A stretch of DNA of 64,000 nt from Cannabis sativa (Eukaryota > Streptophyta > Magnoliopsida > Rosales > Cannabaceae), in assembly GCF_029168945.1 (NCBI RefSeq), contig NC_083603.1, forward strand, positions 36,739,396 to 36,803,395, written 5' to 3'. Position 1 is the stretch's first letter. Every line of letters starts with the position of its first letter. The translations under genes and the position numbers were made by a program. This document shows, one piece after another, positions 1 through 8,807 of this stretch. Below the pieces are notes generated by a model. It had not been told where the DNA came from. It ran no database searches and saw nothing but the letters and a program-made list of their open reading frames with translations.

Positions 1-2
1 CT

Positions 3-479
3 GAGTCTATAGATTTATATAAGGCCCAACCTTCCCTCATTTCAAATCCCCCAGATATATCTCAACTAATTACCCATCTGCTTGGAACAAGAAAACCCAA
101 AGTCCACACATGGTATCATCCAACCCCTGACCCGTTCCTTGACTCCCCCTTCATCGATTCAAATGGTGAGACTCATGGGTCGATCTCTCTCTCGGGAGGG
201 AAAATTCAGCCTTTGGAATCCCCTAAATTCAATGCTGGCTCCGTTGAACCTGGTGAGACCTCAAAAGGGAAAAGCAGAAGAAGGCAGGCACGGGGAATTT
301 TATCCTCCAACCAAAAATCAGGGGTGCGCACTAGAAGGGCGAGACTCAATGAAGAGAATGAAGTGCGTGAAAACATTGAACAGATACTCAACCAGTGTGT
401 CGAAGTCCCAATTACTTATGTGCAAAATTTTGGAAGTGGCGAGGAGGCGGCCGGAAGCATGCCCCCACCTGCGCCATGA
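3..479 (+). CDS. LINE ORF1 (gag-like), C-terminal part
   Basis: The third forward frame is open from the window edge to TGA at 477-479. It encodes a Pro/Ser-rich, then Arg/Lys-rich linker and ends in a Pro-rich tail (GSMPPPAP). In plant L1-clade LINEs, ORF1 carries a DUF4283-like domain and a zinc knuckle upstream of such a variable tail; neither is inside the window, so the assignment rests on position directly before ORF2. Its stop overlaps the ORF2 start as ATGA at 476-479, a stop-start coupling that would suit termination-reinitiation. An ATG at 213 gives an 88-residue piece, but no start needs to be assumed because the frame runs off the edge. This part has no internal stop. Confidence 0.7.
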   Translation, partial: ESIDLYKAQPSLISNPPDISQLITHLLGTRKPKVHTWYHPTPDPFLDSPFIDSNGETHGSISLSGGKIQPLESPKFNAGSVEPGETSKGKSRRRQARGILSSNQKSGVRTRRARLNEENEVRENIEQILNQCVEVPITYVQNFGSGEEAAGSMPPPAP

Positions 480-3400
480 GGTGTCTAGCTTGGAATTGCC
501 GCGGTCTTCGACGACCGGCGGCATAGAGGACCTTACGGGGGTTCTCTCGGAGGGAAAATGTGGATGTTGTTTTTTTGTCGGAAACTAAAGTGGATAGTAC
601 AAGTATGACGGAGAAGTTAGCTAGATATGGCTATACAAATGTAAAGTGTATCGATTCAACTGGAACGACAGGAGGCTTTTGCGTAGGATGGAAAGCGGGG
701 CTTAATATCCAAGTGATCGAAGTGTTTCTGTCTGGTTTTAGTCTTCTTGTCGATGATGAACCAGGATTGCCCCCGTGGATGTTGTTCTGTATCTATGGCA
801 CCCCGTATCATCGACACAAAAGATCTTTCTGGAGATGGCTTACAAGTGTTGTTCAAAACTGTAAAATGCCGTGGGCTCTCATTGGTGACCTGAATGTAAT
901 CTTGGAGGCTGACGAGAAACTAGGAGGCAATCATTTTGGAAATCGGGAAGGGGAAATCCTTCAGAACTTCCTTATGGATTGTGATGGCATTGATCTCGGG
1001 TTCATTGGTCAGACTTTTACTTGGAATAACGCCAGGGATGCATCGAACAGGGTTCGAAAACGTTTAGATAGAGTTGTGGCAAACTCGGATTGGTGTGTTC
1101 GTTTTGCTCATGCTGGGGTAGTTCATTTCCCGATTCTTCATTCCGATCATGCTCCTCTAATTCTTGATTCTCGAAGGAATGAACAAAAACGAAGGTACCC
1201 TTTCAGATTTCTGGAGGTTTGGACGTCTGATGAGTCCTGTGGGAATACGATTAGAAAAGCCTGGGATAATCCTTGTGAAGGGCATCATAGTTTTCGGGTT
1301 ATGAGGAAGCTTAATTGGGCTAAGACGGCTTTGAAGAAATGGAACTGAGAGAGCTTTGGCTTCTGTGATCAGCGGCTTAAGGAGTTGTACGCGATGCTCT
1401 CGAAAATTCAAAGTTCTGCTGTGACGTCTACGGCTCTTAATGAGGAAGCTGCCATTCAACTAGAAATTGTGGAGATGGAGGAAAAAATGGAGAGGATTTG
1501 GAAACAAAAATCTCGTGAACTCTGGGTTAAACAGGGGGATTGTAACTCAAAATTTTTCCACTCTGCCACTATTATTCAAAGGAGAAGGAACCATATTTGG
1601 GCTATAAATTACTATGACGATCACTGGCTCCGTAGTCGCGAAAAAATTGGAAGCTATTTCACCACTAACTTCAAAAAACTCTTCGAAAGATCTAATCCTG
1701 CTATTGGAAACGAGTTTTACGAGTTGTTTGAGCACAAGGTTTCAGCTCTGGAAAACGAAGCCTTATGCAAGATTCCTACTGATGCTGAAGTCAAGAACGC
1801 GGTGTGGAATTTGCATCCCTTAAAAAGCCCAAGGCCTGATGGTTTCCCTGGAATATTCTACCGTACTTATTGGAACATAGTTGGCAAAGATGTGTGCACC
1901 ATGGTTCAAGATTTCTTCAAATCGGGAAATTTTGTCAAGGATCTTAACCACACCTTTCTATGTCTGATACCGAAGAGAGAGAGCCCTTCAACTTTCGAGC
2001 AATTCCGGCCCATCAGTCTTTGCAACTTCGGATACAAGGTCATTGCCCGTATCCTCACGGATTGCCTAAAGCCTGTCCTGGATAATCTAATCAACCCGCT
2101 GCAGAATGCCTTTCTCAAAGGGCGTTGGATTGCGGAGGGATCCATTCTGGCGGCTGAGGCTTTTCACACTTTGAAGAAAATCAGAGGCAAGCAGGGATAC
2201 ATGGCTGTCAAAACGGATATGCACAAAGCATATGACCGTATCGAATGGGATTTTCTGCATCAAGTTCTAATTGCAAATGGGTTCAGCTAACATGTATGCA
2301 ATTTACTTATGAGATGTGTTACATCTGTGAAGTTTTCTGTTCTGCTCAATGGAGCCCCTCTCAAAGCTTTTTGCCCTGGCCGTGGGCTTAGACAGGGCGA
2401 CCCTCTATCCCCATATCTGTTCATCCTGTGTAGTGAAGTTCTCTCGAAGTTGGTTTGCCGTGCGGAGACTAAGGGCGAGATTACGGGAATCAAGATAGGT
2501 AAAAACTCCATGCCCCTTTCACATACTTTCTATGCTGATGATGCTCTGTTTTTCTGCAAAGCTACTCATGCAGAATCACAGAATCTGCTTCGTTGCTTGG
2601 AGACGTATGAACACTGGTCTGGTCAGAAAATTAGTAAGGCCAAGAGCAGCGTTTTCTTCTCCCCTAAAGTTGGCCAGGAAGCAAGACAAGAACTCAAGGA
2701 TTGTTTGGGAATCTCAACTCTTATGCACAAGGAAAAGTACCTCGGCAACCCTCTCCTAGTTTCTATCAAGAAAAGGGAGGATTTCTCTTTTCTAAAGGCC
2801 AAGGTTCTCAATAGACTAGAAGGGTGGAAAGCTAAGTGTCTCTCTCATGCTGGTAGACTTACCTTAGCACAATCGGTTCTTCGGAGTATTCCTTGTTACG
2901 CTATGTCCACTTTCAGGATACCAAGATCTATTTGCAAAGACCTTGACAGCATCATGGCGCGATTCTGGTGGAAAGGGAATCATGGTGACTCCTCAAACAA
3001 CCATTACCTTGCCCTGAAAAGTTGGTCCGCTATCTGTCAACCTAAAAGGAATGGGGGACTTGGTTTAAGAAGATTCAGAGATATGAATTTGGCCTTACTA
3101 GCCAAACTAGCGTGGAGTTTGTTATGCAACATCAACAGACCGTGGGTTAAAATCCTTTTGGCGAAGTACTGTGGCTCATGTAGTTTTTGGGAGGTGGAGA
3201 AGCAAGGAAGCGATTCTTTCTTGTGGAAGGGTATCATTGAAACCCGTCGAATTTGTGTTGAGGGCGCTGGGATCATCATAGGCAATGGAAAGACTGAATT
3301 GTGGACCAAACCTTGGATCCCTGGTTTCACTCCTGAGGAAATCAGACAATCTTTCTCTTTTGTGCCTAACCACAAATTCACTATCGTTGCTGATCTGTTT

Positions 3401-4519
3401 TTACCAGGTACTCGTTTGTGGAATGCGGATTTAATTCAAGCTTGCTTCCAACCTGCTATTCCGGATGCTATCCTCCGGATCAAACCTCTGCCTCTTGAGG
3501 AGGATGTTGTGTTCTGGAAGGCCAGCAACAAAGGGGTATTCTCAGTGAAGAGCGCATACTGGCTGTCTCAACAGCACCGGTTTCACCATGAAAAGGAGTG
3601 CTGGAAAAAACTCTGGAAGCTGAAAACTCACCCCCGACATGCCTTACTGATGTGGAAAACAATGAGCGGGTGTCTTCCCCTGAAGGCAAACCTTGGCTTT
3701 CTGCAGGCTCATGATAGGATGTGTGCTCTGTGCAACACAACTTTAGAATCGGAAGTTCACTTGTTTTGGGAGTGCAGTTTTGCCCGAGCCTTATGGTTTC
3801 AAAGTCCTTGGAGTTTTCACACTGCTGCACTTCAGTTCGACAATTTTGAACAGTTGTTTACTTGGTTTGGGAGCTTTGATGACCACAATCTGCTATTCCA
3901 TTCAGCGTGTGTGATGGAAGAAATATGGTTAAGCCGAAATGACATGACTTTCCACAACTCTTCCCCTGATCTGAATGCTTCACATCACCGTATCATGAGG
4001 CGTTTCTCTGAATTCTATCATGTTAAGGAATGTGAAAGCATCAGTGATACTCAGTTTTCTGAGGAGTGTCTTTCGAATTTTGATGCCATTTTCATGACAG
4101 ATGCTTCAGTTGTGGATCAATGGGCAGGGTTGGCTTTCGTTCAAATTGGGAATGCTGCTGAATCGTTCCATGGCCAAGACTATTGTCAGGTGATCAGCGT
4201 GCTACATGCAGAGTTGGAGGCCATTCTTTTGGCATTGAAAGCAGCTTCAGTTAAAAAGTTTTCCAAGATCCAAATTCTCTCTGACAATGCTACTGCTATA
4301 CAAGCCTTGAAGGTTCGGGAACTGCCTTTTGCTTGGGGTTCCTTCCCAGTCTTTCGTCAGTGTGTGGAGATGTTTAAGTTCTTTTCTTGTATTTCTTTTA
4401 AGTCCGTGTCTAGGGCGGATAACTCTGTTGCTGATAGGCTTGCCTATTTGGCTAGAGTGAACAATGTGCGTTCTCTTTTGTTTGTTAGGGAGGCAGTACC
4501 CCTTGTGACTGCTAGTTAA
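476..4519 (+). pseudogene. LINE ORF2 polyprotein (EN-RT-zf-RVT-RNase H), three in-frame stops
   Basis: One frame runs from ATG at 476 to TAA at 4517-4519, broken by TAG 524-526, TGA 1346-1348 and TAA 2288-2290. The apurinic-type endonuclease starts with the family motif WNCRGL right after the Met and shows LSETK (about 574-588), IGDLN (about 882) and SDHAPL (about 1143), which carry the metal-binding and catalytic residues. The RT fingers/palm follow (RPISLCN near 2007; TDMHKAYDR near 2215), with the YADD catalytic box at 2531-2542. A zf-RVT segment (C..C..H..C, about 3600-3800) and a C-terminal RNase H (MTDAS, HAELEA, LSDNA, about 4095-4320) complete the protein. The stop at 1346 fits CGA to TGA. 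The enzyme would have nicked target DNA and primed reverse transcription there; this copy cannot make it. Confidence 0.92.
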
Positions 4520-4538
4520 GTTTTCGTTTTTTCTCTTC

Positions 4539-4564
4539 AATAAAGATCTTATAAAAAAAAAAAA
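4539..4564 (+). terminator. LINE poly(A) signal and tail
   Basis: AATAAA at 4539-4544 sits 20 bases after the ORF2 stop and is followed by a 12-A run at 4553-4564. This marks the 3' end from which target-primed reverse transcription began. Confidence 0.8.
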
Positions 4565-5281
4565 CAAAACAAGAGCACAAAAGGATAAAAGGAATCTTTA
4601 AAAAAAAAAAAAAGAAATCTTAAACTAAAAAATAATACAGGAATACACGACACCTATACTCTGATTAATAAATTTATCTCTCTAATGCAGAGAAGACATC
4701 GACTAATTCCTCCAATCAACAAACCGAACAGGCGTCGTATTAGAGTAAAAATTATTGAATACTTCAGTAAAATACTCAAAGATACTTCAAAAGATATCAT
4801 TCTTCTTCTTTTCTTTTCTTCCCTTTCTTCCTTACTACCATATCAATGGCAAAATATCTTTTAACAGGTAGCCAAATCCAACGGCTGTCCAAGCTTTTCA
4901 AATTTCCCAGATAATTCAGTTATATATTATTTTAATATAACTAACAAAATGGTATTCCAGAATAATAATCAAACTAGGTAACGATTTACTCATTTATGAA
5001 AGGGTCATTCTTCATGAGAATCAGAGATAACATGTATAATAAATATTAAATTTCTTATGTACCACATTATACCAAGTATACATTATCCTCGATATTTATT
5101 TCTTCTTCCCCTTAACCTGTTCAAACGTCAAATTTGCCATGATCAAATATGGTACTCAGTTACTTTCATAGAGATTTTGATATGAAAAAAGAACAATCCA
5201 TATGAGAATCGTAGCTAAGAATCTTGCACACTACATCTGTTCTCCATTCCCCAAAAGCTTGATGAAGAGCAATCCTCGCAG
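4565..5281. other. AT-rich host intergenic DNA downstream of the C2 gene
   Basis: No convincing coding frame. It holds the A-run at 4600-4613, a polypyrimidine stretch (CTT-rich, about 4798-4833) and a possible poly(A) signal for the minus-strand C2 gene: TTTATT at 5095-5100 reads AATAAA on the minus strand, about 180 bases beyond the stop. A 76-residue minus-strand frame at 5215-5445 is an out-of-frame shadow of the C2 gene. Confidence 0.6.
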
Positions 5282-6034
5282 TCAGTACCCATTCCAATTT
5301 CCCATTTCATTTCTTCCACTGGGCCACATTGCTCCTCCATGATAATGGTGGTGGTGCCCCGAACCAGGGATGCCTTCTGGAGGAATATGAATATGGGGAT
5401 ACGACACCGTAGCAGGAGAAGAAGAAGGAGAAGACCAGCACTCAATTCTTTGTCGTTCGGAAAAGTAAGAATGCCGAGAAAACGTCAGGTTGGGAACTTG
5501 TAAATCGAAATTGGGGATTTCCTCCACAGTGGGGTACTGAATTTTACCAGGGCTTGGCGATTTCTTTTCAGTCATAGAATTGAACCTAAAAGACAAGTTC
5601 AACACACCATTGGGCGTCCCGTCGGAGCTCTTCACTTGATACCGAACGAACCTCACCACACCATTACAGGACGTTTGGTCCATGAGATCCTTCAATGGAA
5701 TCCGAACCTCACCGATCGTCCTATCCCCGATCCCAAACAAAACCCCCTCGTGCCGCAGGTCCAAGTGAATAAAGAGATGGTCGAAATTGGACTCAGAGGC
5801 CTCTTCTTCATCGACCAAAAAGTTCATCTCGTGATTCCATTCCGGATTGGAGTCCCCTTCTCGGTCGGTGGGAGTCCTCTGGGGCTGTTGGTTGTGGACT
5901 TTCTTGGTCGAATCGTCGCTAGCGATGGAACCGAGGACGAAGATGGAGATCTTCTGGAAGAAATTGAAGGCTCTGATATCCTCGCCGTACAGGAGCTTGA
6001 GCTCAATGGAGCTCGATTCTCTGGCCATTTCCAA
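5282..6034 (-). CDS. SRC2-like C2-domain protein
   Basis: Intact 250-residue single-exon frame. Residues about 8-150 form one C2 domain: an N-terminal strand (IELKLLYGEDIR), then FVLGSI, the family block SNPEWNHEMNFLVDE, then HLFIHLDLR, GDRTIGEVRIPLKDLMD and YQVKS...GVLNLSFRF. This order matches plant SRC2/BAP-type C2 proteins, small membrane-associated proteins linked to cold and pathogen responses. The canonical Ca-binding Asp set looks incomplete, as is common in this group, so Ca dependence is uncertain. The C-terminal 100 residues are Ser/Pro-rich with a His cluster (HHHHYH) and lack the Gly-Tyr-Pro repeats of some SRC2 proteins. Met1 is the furthest upstream; Met3 is equally possible. 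It is the only likely functional host gene here and is flanked by retroelements on both sides. A 133-residue frame on the opposite strand is a shadow. Confidence 0.85.
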   Translation of the reverse strand: MEMARESSSIELKLLYGEDIRAFNFFQKISIFVLGSIASDDSTKKVHNQQPQRTPTDREGDSNPEWNHEMNFLVDEEEASESNFDHLFIHLDLRHEGVLFGIGDRTIGEVRIPLKDLMDQTSCNGVVRFVRYQVKSSDGTPNGVLNLSFRFNSMTEKKSPSPGKIQYPTVEEIPNFDLQVPNLTFSRHSYFSERQRIECWSSPSSSPATVSYPHIHIPPEGIPGSGHHHHYHGGAMWPSGRNEMGNWNGY

Positions 6035-6193
6035 TAATGATAATTTATATGGAAATTTTAATAAAAATAATAAGTATTAAAAACTTTAAGCAAGAGCTTC
6101 TCAAGGGTCAGTACCCATACGTTTTCCGCAGTCTCACGCGCTAAAGTTTTTTTTTTTTTTTTTGTTCTTTTTGAAAAGGACGCGCTAAAGTTT
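6035..6193. other. Upstream region of the C2 gene with a duplicated T-tract block
   Basis: Presumed 5' flank of the C2 gene (minus strand). It holds two copies, 44 bases apart, of ACGCGCTAAAGTTT followed by a T-run (from 6136 and from 6180). Read on the minus strand, an insert of about 30 bases ending in an A-run lies between two copies of AAACTTTAGCGCGT, like a very short LINE tail insertion with its target duplication. The TATA-like string at 6043-6050 (minus) is too close to the ATG to serve as the core promoter. Confidence 0.45.
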
Positions 6194-6680
6194 CTTTTTT
6201 TTTTTTTTTTTCTTTTTTTTGAGAAAATCAGTATCCATTTAAAAATTAAAACAAGAGCATCCAGAATACAAATTACAATTGGAATGAATAATTTTTCTAT
6301 AAAGCTTCCTGATATAAGCCTAAAGTTTTCTTGGCTAGTTTGTTGCTTTGAATCTCATAAACAAATTTGTTAAAATGAAGATTATGAGTATCATTATTAC
6401 AAATGTAGTCAACTAGAACCTTACAATCTGAGGTGATGCAGTCCAGGTAGATTGAATGACTCCGACACCATGAAAGAGCATAGTGTAAGGCGTGCGCTTC
6501 CATTAATAATGACTGATGAATTCTGTTCCAAGGTCTTGCCAAAGTCAAGAGCAATTCCCCATTACTGGTTTGGAGAGTCATGCCGAAGCCCATTTTATTA
6601 ATTTGTGTCTTGGGCTGCATCTACTGAAAGTCTGAGTTTGTAGCTATTCGTGTGTGAGTTAGTGTCTGCATCTAAAGTTT
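6185..6680 (-). mobile_element. 5'-truncated LINE fragment with target duplication
   Basis: On the minus strand this reads: 9-bp repeat AAACTTTAG (6672-6680), the end of an RNase H coding region, a short 3' UTR, an A-rich tail (about 6194-6220) and the same 9-bp repeat (6185-6193). This is the expected form of a 5'-truncated target-primed insertion, about 480 bases long. It belongs to a different LINE family from the one at the left edge. The copia element landed 22 bases beyond its 5' repeat. Confidence 0.7.
6297..6671 (-). pseudogene. RNase H (RVT_3-type) remnant of a LINE
   Basis: The minus-strand 107-residue frame (6297-6620) holds RNase H segments: MGFGMTL, then LLMEAHALHYALSWCR (catalytic Glu) and CITSDCKVLVDYIC (second Asp). 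The first catalytic Asp (SVDAA, about 6624-6640 on the plus strand) is in another frame just upstream, ending DTN-stop, so at least one indel separates the halves. This type of domain ends plant LINE ORF2 and also occurs in stand-alone plant RNase H-like genes. The poly(A) tail and flanking 9-bp repeats favour a LINE. Confidence 0.75.
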
Positions 6681-6706
6681 AACATGCATATTTTTCTACA
6701 TCGATG

Positions 6707-6925
6707 TTTTAGATCACGTGTGATATAGTTAGTTAGGATTGTTTTATGGGTTGTTAATCTTGATTAGCTGGCTAACAAACTCTGTTAACAGTTGGTTATG
6801 TCACCAACTAATTTTCCTTGTTTCAACCGAGCTATTTAAGCTCTTTTCATTGTTGTAAACCAGTACAGAAAATAATAAAGACAATTACTCTGGTTTCCTC
6901 TGTCTTTTCTCTCTCATTTCTCATA
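6707..6925 (+). repeat. Copia element 1, 5' LTR
   Basis: 219 bp, two mismatches to the 3' LTR. The right end is fixed by the primer site (TGGTATC) that follows and the left end by the CGATG duplication. One base of ambiguity remains at the left edge because both the duplication and the LTR are followed by T. Confidence 0.93.
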
Positions 6926-6932
6926 TGGTATC
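6926..6932 (+). promoter_or_regulatory. Copia element 1 primer-binding site, cut by the Tat insertion
   Basis: TGGTATC directly after the LTR continues, after the nested element, as (GTATC)AGACGG from 19237. Together they give the initiator-tRNA-Met type site TGGTATCAGA. The Tat element inserted inside this site and duplicated GTATC, so minus-strand priming of this copy is now impossible. Confidence 0.9.
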
Positions 6933-7713
6933 TGTTGACCGAGGTTTTCGGCAACTATTAAAATATGATTATAATGAAGAGCTGTAAGAAAGTGAGATGA
7001 AGATTTTTTACGTGGTTGGGGCGTTAATGAGCCTTAGTCCACGAGCCTCTGTTATTAATGGATGTATTTAATACAGATTCTACACTTGAGAGAATGTCTT
7101 TCTCTTAAATACAGAGAATGTTCTTGGTGAGTATTTTCTCTTCTTGCTCTTTTGCAAACCAAGATTCTCGACCCCATTAAATGAGCTTTGAGGAGGTATT
7201 TATAGTGTTTTGGTGGGGTAATCCCTAGAATTGTTCTTACACATGTATCTGTAAGTATCCATAAAGTTGGGCATTTCCAATGAATATACCATGGGTGATG
7301 CATGGTCAAATCCCTAGGTGCTGTAGGGCTTTTATGAAGAATGTCCTTTTTGCCTTGTGATTGACGTGACTCTTCGCAGAGTAGCCGTCGCTAGACTTAA
7401 ATGATCATTCTTGTAGCGCTGCTGTTTGGGGGTTGTGCCGTCAGACTTTATTGCGTGTTACAGTCCCAACACGCTTCCTCCCATGCAGCATTAAATGCGA
7501 CTTGATTGCTCGGGAGAGACCTGACATATCCCGGAGAGCCTTCACGCTATACTAGCTTCCTGGAGTACCTTGTACTCCGGGTGCCTCCTCCGGGAGCCAT
7601 GCTAACAGCGCTTCCTTGTGGCGCACAAAGACTTAGCAAATGTTTACCAGTTATCTGATCCACGTGTCCCCTCTCGACTGGTCCACGTATTTTGGGCGAA
7701 TTCTGGAGCAACA
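6933..7713 (-). repeat. Tat element 3' LTR
   Basis: 781-bp partner of the 5' LTR, same termini. The next five plus-strand bases to its left are the GTATC duplication. Confidence 0.93.
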
Positions 7714-7726
7714 TTTACCCCCCAAG
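7714..7726 (-). promoter_or_regulatory. Tat element polypurine tract
   Basis: The minus strand reads CTTGGGGGGTAAA directly before the 3' LTR. Confidence 0.75.
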
Positions 7727-8349
7727 CCTTGTTTACTTAGTAAAAATAAACCAAGGCTTGTTCAAGTGTCTCCAGTCGACTCCTCGTTTCCCTAGCTCAA
7801 GCCTCGAGCGCTTGGGGGCAAATTAAATGATGTCATTTAATGCAGCGATTTGCTTTTGCGGGGAATGTCTCCGCCGCCTCCTCGGTCTTCTGATACGAAC
7901 TCGGGGCGCGTGGAGGTGCGTCTGATAATGGCATTAAATGCAGCGATTCGCTTTTGCAGAGGTCGATTCGTTTCACGCCCCATGATTGATGCGGCGCATT
8001 AATGGTGTCAGACGGATACTCAAACGTTTCCACCGCCTTAATGGTAGATTGATCTGATCCGTTGATTTTCGGGAATTCGAATCGTGCGTCTCCCCCACCG
8101 TGCGATTGGTAGGTGATGACGCCTGTTCCTCATGCGTTTTTGCCTATAAAAGCCACCACCTTTCCTTCCTTTCGGTTACTTTCCATTCCTTGCCATTTCT
8201 GCTCGAATTTCCCAGAGAGAAAATTCCTCAAAGTAGCACGAACTGTCTTAATACTTAGACACTTCTTTCAGTTTTTCAGTGTTTGACTTCGCCAGTTCTT
8301 CTCAACTTTCACTCAACCACATTCAGTACCCCCAGTTCAACGATCGACT
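7727..8349 (+). promoter_or_regulatory. Candidate promoter and leader exon of the Tat opposite-strand gene
   Basis: A TATAAAA box at 8145-8151 precedes a pyrimidine-rich leader. About 190 bases upstream, TGCAGCGATTYGCTTTTGC occurs twice, at 7841-7859 and 7939-7957 (98 bases apart), each within TTAAATG-like context, as expected of duplicated upstream elements. No coding frame. The leader ends at GTAAGT (8350). Promoter activity is an inference from these signals. Confidence 0.5.
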
Positions 8350-8799
8350 GTAAGTTTCTTGCATCCTTAGATAATAACATGCTTATATTTACTTCGTTCG
8401 TTTTCTGGGTTCGTACTTAGAGGCTTCTGGGTGTGTGAGTGTTTAAGTTCTTCGAGTTCTGCTTTATGTTTACTGCGTTAGTTGTAGAATCGCCATTATC
8501 ATGCCCCTGTTGTAGTCATACAGCTTTGTTTGAAGAGGGCAATGCATTCTTCGTTTAACAGTTGCTTAGGGCATAGGATGGCTTGTCTCTTTTCTTTTTC
8601 TTTTTGCAAAACCACTTTCTGCGATTTCACTGCACCCGACACTTGTTCAGGGATTCTCTCCAGAGTTTCTCATGTGACACGTGTCCGGAGGGGGCCTCTT
8701 TCCAGCGGTTAGGGGACCCCCACTCCCTTTTTCTTGATTTAGGGTTTGGTATGGGACCTAACTGCTGGACTTTTCTTTTTCCCTTTTTGTTTTTCTCAG
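8350..8799 (+). other. Leader intron of the opposite-strand gene
   Basis: GTAAGT donor and a pyrimidine-rich TTTTTCTCAG acceptor nine bases before the ATG at 8808. Small frames inside it (8530-8712 and others) are not supported as genes. Confidence 0.6.
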
Positions 8800-8807
8800 A
8801 ACACAAA

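Larger units (their letters stand above)
1..4564 (+). mobile_element. L1-type plant LINE, 5' end outside the window
   Basis: Non-LTR retrotransposon with the order ORF1 end, endonuclease, reverse transcriptase, zf-RVT zinc-binding segment, RNase H, AATAAA, poly(A). The 5' end and the 5' target duplication lie left of the window, so the insertion site cannot be proved. The RNase H after the zinc-binding domain is usual for plant L1-clade LINEs. ORF2 is in one frame apart from three stop codons, so this is a fairly young but inactive copy. A second A-run at 4600-4613 follows a short spacer and may belong to host DNA or to a double tail. Confidence 0.93.

Noticed and set aside
5636..6037. 133-residue plus-strand ORF over the C2 gene
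   Set aside because: Exact antisense of a well-recognised C2 domain; no domain or coding signature of its own.
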